DNA of 64,000 nucleotides from assembly GCF_000196675.2 (NCBI RefSeq), contig NC_015312.1, positions 6,154,501-6,218,500 of the forward strand. The letters run 5' to 3'. The position numbers were made by a program, and so were the translations under genes. Below are positions 15,148 to 22,103 of this stretch, piece after piece (within the stretch, counting starts at the first letter, position 1; every line of letters begins with the position of its first letter). The notes beneath the pieces are model-generated. The model saw only the letters and a program-made list of their open reading frames with translations, did not search any database and had not been told where the DNA came from. This DNA is from Pseudonocardia benzenivorans CB1190. GTDB lineage: Bacteria; Actinomycetota; Actinomycetes; Mycobacteriales; Pseudonocardiaceae.

Positions 15148-15465
15148 GTGGCGATCGAGGTGACCGACGAGATGCGGCAGGCGGTCTACGAAGCCGACTG
15201 CGAGGCCAAGGGCCACATGTTCGTCTTCGACCGGATGTTCCAGAGCACCGACGGGCACACCTCCGTCGTCTCCGGCCCTGACCCGGACACCCTGCCGCAC
15301 GTGCGTTGCCAGCGGTGCCCGAAGGTCTGGCTGCTGATCGACGACCCCGGCAACGACTACGCCGACGCGGTCGCGAAGCTACGCGGTCGCGGAGCCCCCG
15401 TCGGGCTGGTCCGGCCTCGCCGGTTCAAGGGCCAGCTGCGCCGCCCGGAAGCGCTCGAGGCATGA
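15148..15465 (+). CDS. small phage protein, unknown function
   Basis: The GTG at 15148, preceded by AGAGGAG, gives 105 residues. The N-terminus is acidic (VTDEMRQAVYEADCEAKGH). A central HVRCQRCPKVWLLID carries a C-x-x-C pair, and the C-terminus is basic (LVRPRRFKGQLRRPEA). Similar small genes after tail fibres in actinophages are uncharacterised. It overlaps the next tiny gene by four bases (ATGA), starting a chain of overlapping small genes that leads to the lysis cassette. Confidence 0.5.
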   Translation: MAIEVTDEMRQAVYEADCEAKGHMFVFDRMFQSTDGHTSVVSGPDPDTLPHVRCQRCPKVWLLIDDPGNDYADAVAKLRGRGAPVGLVRPRRFKGQLRRPEALEA

Positions 15466-15563
15466 GCGTCGGCGCCTGGCTCCTCTGCGGCGCCGCCGCG
15501 CTGGCCCTGTCGGGTCTGATCGCGCTCCTCATCGCCCGATTCATCGAGACAGGCCAGCGGTGA
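15462..15563 (+). CDS. 33-residue single-pass membrane protein
   Basis: The ATG at 15462 overlaps the previous stop (ATGA). The peptide is almost entirely one transmembrane helix (LLCGAAALALSGLIALLIA) with a short RFIETGQR cytoplasmic-type tail. Its stop overlaps the next gene's GTG by four bases. Too small for homology; the coupling on both sides is the main support. A membrane role near lysis is possible. Confidence 0.5.
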   Translation: MSVGAWLLCGAAALALSGLIALLIARFIETGQR

Positions 15564-15724
15564 GCCCCGGCCGCGCCATCGCGACCGGAGCCGTCTGGGC
15601 GCTGTTCGTCCTGGTCGTCGTCATCGTCGTCGCGGTCGCCCACGGTTCACCGCTCGTCGGGCCGGACCGCCCCTACACGGCACCGACGGCCGCCGTCCCG
15701 ACCCCGCCGGAGGACGGCCGGTGA
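15560..15724 (+). CDS. 54-residue single-pass membrane protein
   Basis: The GTG at 15560 overlaps the preceding stop (GTGA). A basic N-terminus is followed by a strong transmembrane segment (AVWALFVLVVVIVVAVA), then a Pro/Ala-rich outer tail (PYTAPTAAVPTPPEDGR). The stop at 15722-15724 overlaps a further GTG at 15721, but the frame from that GTG becomes Arg/Pro-rich and is not believed. Could be a holin-like or superinfection-related peptide; unproven. Confidence 0.45.
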   Translation: MSPGRAIATGAVWALFVLVVVIVVAVAHGSPLVGPDRPYTAPTAAVPTPPEDGR

Positions 15725-15787
15725 CGCCCACCCCCACGCGCACGGTGATCGAGGAGGTCACGGCGATGCCCACACCAGGAGGCGACG

Positions 15788-16072
15788 TTGGACGGGCTGC
15801 TGACCTCGATCGTCGGGGCCGCCCCGCAGCTCGGCGTGACGGGCCTCCTCCTGGCCGTGGTCGTGCTCCTCGTCCGCAGGGAAGTGCAGACCAGCGAGCT
15901 GCATGGGATCGAGATGGAACGGCAGGCCCGGATCCACGACGAGGAGATCGCCGAGCGAGACGAGGAGATCGCGGCGCTACGCACCCGCTGCGACCGGCTG
16001 CAGGAACGGCTCGACGACGAGATGGAACGGCGGCGGGCCGCGCAGGACACCGGTCGGCACCGGCTCGACTGA
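15788..16072 (+). CDS. membrane-anchored coiled-coil protein
   Basis: TTG at 15788 is preceded by a perfect AGGAGG at 15777-15782, which decides the start. The 94-residue product has one transmembrane helix at about residues 15-29 (LGVTGLLLAVVVLLV), then a highly charged coiled coil (EIAERDEEIAALRTRCDRLQ and onward). This layout resembles phage spanin-like or holin-accessory proteins, but no specific family is recognised. It sits in the prelysis cluster just upstream of the endolysin. Confidence 0.5.
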   Translation: MDGLLTSIVGAAPQLGVTGLLLAVVVLLVRREVQTSELHGIEMERQARIHDEEIAERDEEIAALRTRCDRLQERLDDEMERRRAAQDTGRHRLD

Positions 16073-16755
16073 TCCACCGGGCCGCGAACTCGCGGGCGTT
16101 GCTGATCATCGCAGTGGCGCTGCTCGGCGGCTCGATCGCCTGGACGAGCGTGGCCTCGTCCGCCGCTGAGCAGCGCGCCCAGTCGACCGCCGTCGACGTC
16201 GCCCGCCCGCTCGCCCGCATCTGCGACGACCAGCCCGCCACCGCAGCCGCGGCCGGCGCCGACTGCGAGAAGGCCGCCCAGGTCGCCGCCCAGCCCGTGA
16301 ACGGCCGCGACGGCCGCGGGATCACCGGCACCACGATCCGCGACGGGCACCTCGTCGTCACCTACGACGACGGCACCAGCCGCGACGTCGGCCAGGTCGT
16401 CGGCGCAGACGGCCGCTCGATCGCCTCGACACTGCTCGAGAACGGGCGGCTGATCCTTGTGCTCTCCGACGGCACCCGCAGCGACCTCGGACTGATCACC
16501 GGGCCGGCCGGACGCGGAATCGCCGCCGCCTCGACCGACGGGGGCCGGCTGCGGCTCACCCTCGACGACGGCTCCGTCCTCGACGCAGGTCCACTACCGG
16601 TCGGACCGAAGGGCGACGACGGCCAGACCGGCGCGCCCGGCCCAACCTGCCCCGAGGGCTTCGCCCCGATCGAGACCGAGGGAGCGACGGGCGTCGACGG
16701 CACCACGTACGCCCGCGCGATCACCTGCGTCGACCCGACCTCAGCAAAGCCATGA
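16069..16755 (+). CDS. membrane-anchored beta-repeat/collagen-like phage protein (start uncertain)
   Basis: The frame reads to 16755. No ATG or GTG with a good site begins it: a CTG at 16069 overlaps the previous stop (CTGA), and a TTG lies at 16099. Either gives a transmembrane helix (LLIIAVALLGGSIAWTSVA), then three beta repeats of the form GRLILVLSDGTRSDLGLITG separated by GPAGRGI-type turns. A short collagen-like segment (PKGDDGQTGAPGPT) and a Cys-containing tail follow. Such DGT-rich repeats occur in fibre and surface proteins. The upstream open frame to 15721 is rejected. Confidence 0.5.
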   Translation: MIHRAANSRALLIIAVALLGGSIAWTSVASSAAEQRAQSTAVDVARPLARICDDQPATAAAAGADCEKAAQVAAQPVNGRDGRGITGTTIRDGHLVVTYDDGTSRDVGQVVGADGRSIASTLLENGRLILVLSDGTRSDLGLITGPAGRGIAAASTDGGRLRLTLDDGSVLDAGPLPVGPKGDDGQTGAPGPTCPEGFAPIETEGATGVDGTTYARAITCVDPTSAKP

Positions 16756-17018
16756 CCGGCGCCGACTTCCCGATCTACGACCGCCTCCGCGGCGAGCGCC
16801 TGGCCGACGACGTCCCCAACCACGGCCGCGAGCCCCGAACCGAGGAGCTACCCGTGCTCGAGCCGCGGCCGTCGTGGGCCGGCGAGAACGCCGGCGCGGA
16901 AGACCTGACCCACGACGACCACCTCGCGCGGCGCACCGACAACGGACTCCGGCCCGACGACGAGCTGCTCCAGCAGCCGCCCCAGGACCCGCACTGGAGG
17001 CCAGATGCCGACCGCTGA
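16752..17018 (+). CDS. small charged phage protein, unknown function
   Basis: This 88-residue protein begins at an ATG overlapping the preceding stop (ATGA) and itself overlaps the endolysin start by 14 bases. The sequence is acidic and polar with many Asp, Glu, Arg and Pro residues and no hydrophobic segment, so it is probably disordered. No family recognised. Its place in the overlapping chain supports real translation. Confidence 0.45.
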   Translation: MTGADFPIYDRLRGERLADDVPNHGREPRTEELPVLEPRPSWAGENAGAEDLTHDDHLARRTDNGLRPDDELLQQPPQDPHWRPDADR

Positions 17019-17799
17019 CCAGGTCCTCGACGTCGCCCGATCCCAGATCGGCACGGTCGAGAACGCCCGCGGCGAGCAGCCCTACGGCGCCTTCTACGGA
17101 CTCAACGGGCCGGCGTGGTGCGCAATGTTCCAGTACTGGTGTTTCAGCCAGGTCCCCGGCGGCGCCGCGCTCATCCCGAAGACCGCATACACGCCAACCT
17201 TCTACCAGTGGTTCGTCGACCGCCGGCAGTCCTCCCGGACCCCCGTGAAGGGCGCCCTCGTCTTCTACGACTGGCCCGACTCCGTCCCCCGCATCCAGCA
17301 CGTGGGGATCGTCGAGGCCGTCAACCCCGACGGCTCCATCACCACGATCGAGGGCAACACCACCAGCGGCCAGGCCGGCGACCAGTCCAACGGCGGCGGC
17401 GTGTGGCGCCGGCGCAGAACCACGTCGGCCGTCGTCGGCTACGGCCTGCCCGCCTACGACCGAACTCCCCTGGAGGACGACATGCCGCTCACCGACGCCG
17501 ACGCCGAGCTCGTGGCCAAGCACGTCTGGGACCACATGATCTACAACAACTGGCTCGGCCGAGAGGAGTGGGCGCGCACCGTCCTGGGCGCCGAGCAGGA
17601 CCGCGTCATCCGGCAGAACATCGCCCCGTTGCAGGGCGAGCTCGACGCCCTCAAGGCCGCCGTCGCCGCGCTCGCCAGCGGCCGCGCTCCCGCCGATCCT
17701 GGCGCCGCCGTCCCAGTCGCGGCGGCCCCGGTCGACCTCACCGCTCTCGCCGCGGCCGTCGCGGACGAGCTCCAGGCCCGCCTGTCCCGGAAGGAATAA
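17005..17799 (+). CDS. endolysin with N-terminal CHAP domain
   Basis: This 264-residue protein has a CHAP (Cys/His amidohydrolase-peptidase) fold at residues about 5-150. The catalytic Cys39 lies in GPAWCAMFQYWC, His99 in RIQHVGIVE, and the third residue is probably Glu116 or Asn118 in TTIEGNTT. It would cleave cross-linking peptides or stem peptides of peptidoglycan. After about residue 160 a linker with VWDHMIYNNWLGREEW precedes a coiled coil (LQGELDALKAAVAAL) and Ala-rich tail, a layout common to actinophage lysins. The holin follows two bases after its stop. Confidence 0.85.
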   Translation: MPTADQVLDVARSQIGTVENARGEQPYGAFYGLNGPAWCAMFQYWCFSQVPGGAALIPKTAYTPTFYQWFVDRRQSSRTPVKGALVFYDWPDSVPRIQHVGIVEAVNPDGSITTIEGNTTSGQAGDQSNGGGVWRRRRTTSAVVGYGLPAYDRTPLEDDMPLTDADAELVAKHVWDHMIYNNWLGREEWARTVLGAEQDRVIRQNIAPLQGELDALKAAVAALASGRAPADPGAAVPVAAAPVDLTALAAAVADELQARLSRKE

Positions 17800-17801
17800 C
17801 C

Positions 17802-18056
17802 ATGCCCGACCACGCACTGACCGACGACGAGCTCGCGCCGACGGTCGCCGTCGACAAGACCGTCGAGGTGAAGGTCGTCGTGTCCGCGCTCGTGACGCTC
17901 GTCGCGGGCGTCGCCCTGTCCCTGCTCAACGCTCTGCAGACCGACTCGTCGATCCTCGGTGGGCTCCCGCCGTGGCTGCAGTTCGTGCTCATCACCGCGA
18001 TCCCGCCGCTCGCGACGTTCGCAGCCGGCTACGCGCAGCCGTCGAACAGGGTCTGA
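17802..18056 (+). CDS. putative holin
   Basis: The ATG at 17802 gives 84 residues with an acidic N-terminus and two transmembrane helices (VVVSALVTLVAGVALSLL and WLQFVLITAIPPLATFAAGY). The gene lies immediately downstream of the endolysin, as phage holins do. It would form lesions in the cytoplasmic membrane that let the lysin out. The gene is the last of the late + strand operon and is followed by a strong terminator. Confidence 0.7.
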   Translation: MPDHALTDDELAPTVAVDKTVEVKVVVSALVTLVAGVALSLLNALQTDSSILGGLPPWLQFVLITAIPPLATFAAGYAQPSNRV

Positions 18057-18082
18057 CCCCGCTTCGTCCGCTCCCCAACACC

Positions 18083-18124
18083 AGCGCCCCCGCCATCCCT
18101 CCTCAAGGGGATGGCGGGGGCGCT
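18083..18124. terminator. strong bidirectional terminator hairpin
   Basis: A perfect 17-bp stem (18083-18099 with 18108-18124) surrounds an 8-nt loop. The stem starts AGCGCCCCCG and ends CGGGGGCGCT. It lies between the holin stop and the convergent lipoprotein gene, so it can end late phage transcription and that of the opposing gene. No long T-run is present, as is usual in high-GC actinobacteria. Confidence 0.85.
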
Positions 18125-18134
18125 GTATGTGTTC

Positions 18135-18434
18135 CTACTGCGACGGGAACAGCTCGGGGCAGAGGTGCGCCTTTGCCGCGTAGTAGTCGGTGAGCCAGCC
18201 CATCTGCCGAGCTGTCATATACATGATCGTGTCTCGGTCGGCGGTCTTGAGCTTCGCCGCACCATCACACAGGGCGTGCCCCTGCTCGAGGTGCTTGCCT
18301 GGGTCGCTGAGCTCAATCTCGCTGCCGTCACGCTGCACCTGCGCCAGGAAGGCGTCCTCGGCAGGGGTGTTGCTGCAACCGGCAAGCACGAGCGGCGCCA
18401 GCGCGGCGACGAGGACGAGCAGGACACGACGCAC
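18135..18434 (-). CDS. DUF732-type lipoprotein encoded in the prophage
   Basis: This 99-residue protein has a clear lipoprotein signal: MRRVLLVLVAALAPLVLAGC with the lipobox LAGC, cleaved before Cys20. The mature part, with AFLAQVQRDGSEIELSDPG and a later GHALCDGAAKL, fits the DUF732 pattern (F-L-x-x-L, conserved mid-protein Cys, Tyr near the end) common in mycobacteria and relatives. It is expressed towards the phage late operon from the lysogeny side, so it is a candidate moron: a lysogen-expressed surface lipoprotein. The effect on the host is unknown; superinfection exclusion is one possibility. Confidence 0.65.
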   Translation of the reverse strand: MRRVLLVLVAALAPLVLAGCSNTPAEDAFLAQVQRDGSEIELSDPGKHLEQGHALCDGAAKLKTADRDTIMYMTARQMGWLTDYYAAKAHLCPELFPSQ

Positions 18435-18485
18435 GAACGATCAGTCGCTCCGTGCGATCAATCCGTTACGCCCCGCGGCCGCGGC

Positions 18486-18668
18486 TCACCCGTCCAGGAC
18501 CCGCGGCCGCGGCGCCGAGGCCTGCGGCAGCCGATGCAGAACGACCAGCCTGACGCCGCCGAGCCGCATCGCTCCCGCGGCACATTGGCCGCAGACCAGG
18601 AACGCGACGGTCCCTCCGACGACGGCAACCTCGACCTGGCGGCGGCACCCCCGACTGGCGCAGCTCAT
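18486..18668 (-). CDS. small Cys-rich protein, unknown function
   Basis: The ATG at 18668 overlaps the upstream gene's stop (ATGA). The 60-residue product has two Cys pairs (MSCASRGCRR and LVCGQCAAG) spaced like a small zinc ribbon, with a valine-rich strand between. The C-terminus is basic and Pro-rich. It is coupled to the 65-residue gene upstream and likely shares its promoter in the 18863-19028 gap. Function unknown. Confidence 0.45.
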   Translation of the reverse strand: MSCASRGCRRQVEVAVVGGTVAFLVCGQCAAGAMRLGGVRLVVLHRLPQASAPRPRVLDG

Positions 18669-18862
18669 CGCGACGGACCCCGGAACGTCTCGATACGCCG
18701 GCGGTCCCGCCAACGTGCTGCTCGCCGCCGCCAGACCTCGGCCGTGCCGCCGTGCTCGCACGCGAGGTTCTCGGCGAGCGCGACGGCCCCGGCGAGCGTG
18801 AGCCCGCCGGTCGTCAGGTGGACTTCGTAGTCGGCTGTGCGCTGGTCGTACGGTTTGCTCAC
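18665..18862 (-). CDS. small phage protein, unknown function
   Basis: A GTG at 18862 (reading SKPYDQRTADYEVHLTT) is preceded by a GGGAGGGG ribosome-binding site and gives 65 residues. A middle helix (LTLAGAVALAENLACEHGG) is followed by a very basic, Arg/Trp-rich end (WRRRAARWRDRRRIE), compatible with nucleic-acid binding. It is the first gene of the leftward three-gene set with 18486 and perhaps 18135. No family recognised. Confidence 0.45.
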   Translation of the reverse strand: MSKPYDQRTADYEVHLTTGGLTLAGAVALAENLACEHGGTAEVWRRRAARWRDRRRIETFRGPSR

Positions 18863-19028
18863 GGCCCCTCCCAGGGGGGTCGAGGGCCCGGCCGGCGTTG
18901 CACCGTCGTGCCGGGCCCGCCTGCTCCTACGTGCCTCGGTTCGCAGGCGCGAACAGAGTGCAGAAGATCGCGGAAAAACGCGCAGAATCGCACCGGAATG
19001 CGCACGACGCACACCACCGTGCGACGTC
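18863..19028. promoter_or_regulatory. divergent control region between small leftward genes and the Xis-like gene
   Basis: These 166 bases separate divergent starts at 18862 (-) and 19029 (+). They hold the least G/C-rich stretch of the lysogeny end (18955-19010). There, GCAGAA occurs twice about 25 bases apart and CGCG-GAAAAA-CGCG forms a short inverted repeat. This is where promoters and operators for lysogeny or excision control should lie. Specific binding cannot be shown. Confidence 0.35.
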
Positions 19029-19229
19029 GTGCCCTACGTCTCCACCGGCGAAGCCGCCCGCGCGCTCGGCGTCTCGATGCGCAGCCTCCAGCAGTGGGCG
19101 AAGGACGGGCTCATCGAGCCGGACTTTCGAACCGTCGGCGGCCACATGCGGTGGGACGTCGAGCGCGTCCGCGCCGAGCTGCGTGCCAACCTTCGCGCGA
19201 TGCGCGACGCAGCCGAGGCCGACGAGTAG
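19029..19229 (+). CDS. MerR/excisionase-like DNA-binding protein
   Basis: A GTG at 19029 gives 66 residues. STGEAARALGVSMRSLQQWA followed by KDGLIEPDFRTVGGHMRW is a classic MerR/AlpA-type winged helix-turn-helix: recognition helix, W-A-x-x-G turn, and the basic wing R-T-x-G-G-H. A short C-terminal helix (AELRANLRAMRDAAE) ends the protein. It converges on the integrase with six bases between the coding ends, so a role as excision directionality factor or integrase regulator is likely. The start was chosen at the first in-frame codon preceding the HTH. Confidence 0.65.
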   Translation: MPYVSTGEAARALGVSMRSLQQWAKDGLIEPDFRTVGGHMRWDVERVRAELRANLRAMRDAAEADE

Positions 19230-19234
19230 CCCGC

Positions 19235-20173
19235 TCATGACACCTGCCCGAGACCGTCGGGGCCGCCTGGCCCGCGTGGGCCTCTCGGCGCGAGACTCCT
19301 CGAGAGCCGATCGAGCGCAGCTGCGTGCTGCGCCGTCGACGAGGCAATGTAGAGCCGCGTCGACGAGGGGCTGGAGTGGCGCATCAGCTCCTGGGTGAGG
19401 AGCAGGTCCCGGGTTTGCCGGTAGGCGGTCGTGCCGAAGAAGTGCCGGCACCAGTGCAGGGTGTACGTCATCCCGATCGACTCGAAGTACTGCGCGACGA
19501 GGTGCGACAGGTAGTCCGCCCTGATAGGCGTGCCGCGCGCAGTGCGCCACAGCGGGCCGCTCCGGACGCCGAGGTGCTTGCGCAGGATCGGGTCGACACC
19601 CTTCGGTACGGGCAGCCGGTAGGCCTTGCCACCCTTCCCGATCCCGGAGAGCACCAGGCGTCCGTCGATGTCGGCGACGTCCTCGTTCCGGATCTGCGCG
19701 ACCTCCATCGCCCGCAGGCCCATGTAGGCGGACAGGACGAGCCACGTGAACATCGGCTCGGGTGCGCACTCCAGGGCGAGCTTGAGGTCGGCCTGCGGGA
19801 TCGGCCGCGCGCTGCGGCTCTCGATCCGCGGCCTGGGTAGACGACTCGCGGGGTCGATGTCGAGATGCCCGGCCTCGACCATCCAGCGATAGAAGGCCAC
19901 GACGTGGTTGGTGTACGTCGCGATGGAGCTCATCGAGACGCGGAGCGAGGACTGCCACCGGTCGAGGGCGTCGGGTGTTACATCGAGCAGCGGGCCGTCG
20001 AGGTGTGTCATCAGCCTCATCAGGCATCCGCGGCGGTGCCGGATCGTTGCCGGGCGGGCGCCAGTGCGCCGCAGGTAGTCGCAATGCAAGCGGACGAATC
20101 GAAGATCGGCTTCACTAACACGTTCCATGGGGATTACGTCGGCGACACGCCTGCGCACGTTGCGTGATTTCAC
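19235..20173 (-). CDS. int: tyrosine recombinase (prophage integrase)
   Basis: This 312-residue protein shows the full tyrosine recombinase set: Arg154 (YMGLRAMEV), Lys183 (KGGKAYRLP), His240 and Arg243 (LHWCRHFFG), His266 (MRHSS) and nucleophile Tyr275 (STRLYIAS). Residues about 20-105 form the SAM-like core-binding domain (DLRFVRLHCDYLRRTG ... YTNHVVAFYRWM). It lacks a long arm-binding N-terminus. It would integrate and excise the prophage at att. The start is GTG at 20173; ATG at 20128 would shorten it by 15 residues and is also plausible. The gene marks the right end of the prophage. Confidence 0.9.
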   Translation of the reverse strand: MKSRNVRRRVADVIPMERVSEADLRFVRLHCDYLRRTGARPATIRHRRGCLMRLMTHLDGPLLDVTPDALDRWQSSLRVSMSSIATYTNHVVAFYRWMVEAGHLDIDPASRLPRPRIESRSARPIPQADLKLALECAPEPMFTWLVLSAYMGLRAMEVAQIRNEDVADIDGRLVLSGIGKGGKAYRLPVPKGVDPILRKHLGVRSGPLWRTARGTPIRADYLSHLVAQYFESIGMTYTLHWCRHFFGTTAYRQTRDLLLTQELMRHSSPSSTRLYIASSTAQHAAALDRLSRSLAPRGPRGPGGPDGLGQVS

Positions 20174-20387
20174 GCCGTTCGCCTAGTTTCACTCGGCCAG
20201 ACGCGATCCATCCGGATCACGTCCGCTGCGCCGTTCGCTCCCACGGTCGCCGTCGCGTCGCCACCAAGGTCATCTTGTGTGGCCCCGCAAGGATCCGGCG
20301 CTCCGAGCTGCGGGAACGGGATTACGCTGCCCGGCTCTGCCGCGGAATACCGAGCCGTAACCGATCTTGCGCACGCGGGTGTCCGCG
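20174..20387. other. non-coding stretch at the right prophage boundary (probable attR area)
   Basis: This 214-bp gap separates the integrase start from the first chromosomal gene. It contains no convincing ORF and no tRNA-like cloverleaf that I can see. Since integrases usually sit next to att, attR is expected here or slightly within the integrase 5' end. The matching attL is outside the window, so the core cannot be identified. Confidence 0.35.
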
Positions 20388-21083
20388 TCACGACTCTCCG
20401 TGATCATTCGGGCGAACCGGCGTTCCCGGGGCGACGGGGTGCAACAGCCCCGGATGATCGGCGGGCAACGACCGCTTCACGACGACCCACGACAGCGCCA
20501 CGCACGCCGCCACCAGCGGCCAGGTCAGCGCGACGCGGGCGATCCCGAGCGCGACGACCTGGTCCGCGGCGTACAGCGGCAGGAACACCACGAGCCGCAC
20601 GAGGTACTGGCCCACCCACACCCAGCTGGCCCGGCCGTAGGCGCGCAGCAGGTCCGGATCCCGGCGCCAGCGCGTCTTCCGGCCGAGGACGAGTCCGACG
20701 ACGACCCCCAGCAGCGGCCAGCGGATCACGATCGAGACCGCGAACGCCAGCGCGCTGCCGGCGTTGCTCACGATCTGGACCAGGAAGAAGTCGACGGCCC
20801 GTCCGGTCGCGACCGCCACGGCCACCGCGACGGCGACGGGCAGCAGCCCGAGCAGCACCGACCGGGGCCGGTGTCCGCGCGCCAGCCGGTAGGTGGCGAC
20901 GACACCGGCGACGACGACCGCCGCCGCGCCACCCACGGCGACGGCGGACGTGCTGCCCAGGGCCTGCGCGACGAGCCAGCCGACGACGAACGCGCCCGCG
21001 GGCAGCGTCGCGTCGACGGCGCCGTGCCGGCCACCGAGGATCTCGCGCAGGGTCGGCTCGACGGGCGTACGAGGAGCGGTCAC
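20388..21083 (-). CDS. DUF3159 family membrane protein
   Basis: This 231-residue protein starts at GTG 21083. The N-terminal TLREILGGRHGAVDATLPA precedes six predicted transmembrane helices. The conserved segment RASWVWVGQYLVRLVVFLPL near residue 160 is the hallmark of actinobacterial DUF3159 proteins. The function is unknown; family members usually occur as single housekeeping-type membrane proteins. A leaderless transcript is possible because a TACCTAT hexamer-like element lies just upstream of the GTG. The gene runs into the prophage end, so it is probably the first host gene. Confidence 0.8.
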   Translation of the reverse strand: MTAPRTPVEPTLREILGGRHGAVDATLPAGAFVVGWLVAQALGSTSAVAVGGAAAVVVAGVVATYRLARGHRPRSVLLGLLPVAVAVAVAVATGRAVDFFLVQIVSNAGSALAFAVSIVIRWPLLGVVVGLVLGRKTRWRRDPDLLRAYGRASWVWVGQYLVRLVVFLPLYAADQVVALGIARVALTWPLVAACVALSWVVVKRSLPADHPGLLHPVAPGTPVRPNDHGES

Positions 21084-21102
21084 ATAGGTAAGGGTGCCCT
21101 AT
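21084..21102. promoter_or_regulatory. possible IdeR/DtxR-like operator
   Basis: ATAGGTAAGGGTGCCCTAT matches the 19-bp iron-box consensus (TTAGGTTAGGCTAACCTAA) at 13 of 19 positions, including the core TAGGT and CCCTA arms. It abuts the DUF3159 start codon and lies about 145 bases from the divergent SGNH hydrolase. The match is partial, and high-confidence regulation cannot be claimed. Confidence 0.25.
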
Positions 21103-21247
21103 TGCGGCGATCCCATCACCCCTCTGGCGTGAGCCGGGCCGTCGGGTGATCCTTAGGCTTGCACCACCCGACCGTGGGATGACGCGCGGGTGAACGACGC
21201 CCGGGCGTGGACGGTGGCGCAGCGCAGTTTTGATCGAGGGGGTTGCC

Positions 21248-22048
21248 ATGCGCGCCAGGAACACGTTCGTCGCCATCGGCGACAGCTTCACCGAAGGTCT
21301 CGACGACCTGTGGGACGACGGCTCGCCGCGAGGCTGGGCCGACCGGGTCGCCGAGCGCCTGGCCGCGGGCCGTCCGGACTTCTCCTACGCGAACCTTGCC
21401 GTGCGCGGGAAGCTGCTCGACCAGATCGTCGAGGACCAGATCCCGGTGGCGGAACGGCTGCGGCCCGACCTGATCACGTTCTGTGCGGGCGGCAACGACA
21501 TCATCGGCTTCCACTGCGACACCGACGACCTCGCCGCGCGCTTCGACGCGGCACTGGCCCGGCTGGTGGCCACCGGCGCCGAGGTGCTGATCTTCACGGG
21601 GTTCGACCTGCGCAAGATGCACCTGCTGCTGCGCCGGCTGCGCGGCCGGGTCGCCTGCTACAACGAGCTGATGCGGGCGAGCGCCGAACGGCACGGCTGC
21701 CGCGTCGTCGACCTGTGGGCCATGGACGTGCTGGCCGACCCGCGGGCGTGGAGCCTGGACCGGCTGCACCTGACGCCCGAGGCCCACGAGCGCGTCGCGC
21801 TGCGCGTGCTGGAGGTCCTCGGCGAGCCGGTGCCGGCCGACTGGCGCACGCCGTGGCCTGCGGCCGAGGCGCCGCGCTGGCGGGCGCGCCAGCAGTCGGA
21901 TCTCGTGTGGTTCCGCGACCACGTCATGCCCTACGTCCGCAAGCGGCTGCGCGGTATCGCGATCGGCGACGGCTACCTGCCCAAGCGTCCGGAGCTCACG
22001 CCGGTCGTGCCGATGGTCACCCCCGTCGACGCCGAACATCCGGTGTAG
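21248..22048 (+). CDS. SGNH/GDSL-family hydrolase
   Basis: The ATG at 21248, preceded by GAGGGGG at 21235-21241, gives 266 residues. Block I is FVAIGDSFTEG with nucleophile Ser13. Block II has Gly in AVRGK, block III is GGND with Asn83, and block V is DRLHLTPEAH with Asp171 and His174. All four SGNH blocks are intact, so it should be an active esterase or lipase-type enzyme. No signal peptide is seen, so it acts in the cytoplasm. The C-terminal 60 residues are basic. It is divergent from the DUF3159 gene and convergent with ectD. Confidence 0.85.
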   Translation: MRARNTFVAIGDSFTEGLDDLWDDGSPRGWADRVAERLAAGRPDFSYANLAVRGKLLDQIVEDQIPVAERLRPDLITFCAGGNDIIGFHCDTDDLAARFDAALARLVATGAEVLIFTGFDLRKMHLLLRRLRGRVACYNELMRASAERHGCRVVDLWAMDVLADPRAWSLDRLHLTPEAHERVALRVLEVLGEPVPADWRTPWPAAEAPRWRARQQSDLVWFRDHVMPYVRKRLRGIAIGDGYLPKRPELTPVVPMVTPVDAEHPV

Positions 22049-22055
22049 GGGGCGT

Positions 22056-22087
22056 GCCGGGCCCGCCCGGGGCAGGGCGGGACCGGC
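22056..22087. terminator. hairpin terminator between SGNH hydrolase and ectD
   Basis: GCCGGGCCCGCCC (22056-22068) pairs with GGGCGGGACCGGC (22075-22087) across a 6-nt loop with one internal G/A mismatch. It lies in the 55-bp gap between two convergent genes, so it can serve both strands. Confidence 0.65.
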
Positions 22088-22103
22088 GAGGTGGCGGGCC
22101 GGG

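Noticed and set aside
15721..16755. Single 344-residue gene from GTG 15721
   Set aside because: Its first 115 residues are Arg/Pro/Gly shadow of the membrane coiled-coil gene at 15788, which has a perfect ribosome-binding site; only the part after about 16069 is believed.
20174..20387. tRNA gene serving as prophage attachment site
   Set aside because: No T-loop GGTTCRANTCC-like element or cloverleaf could be found on either strand.
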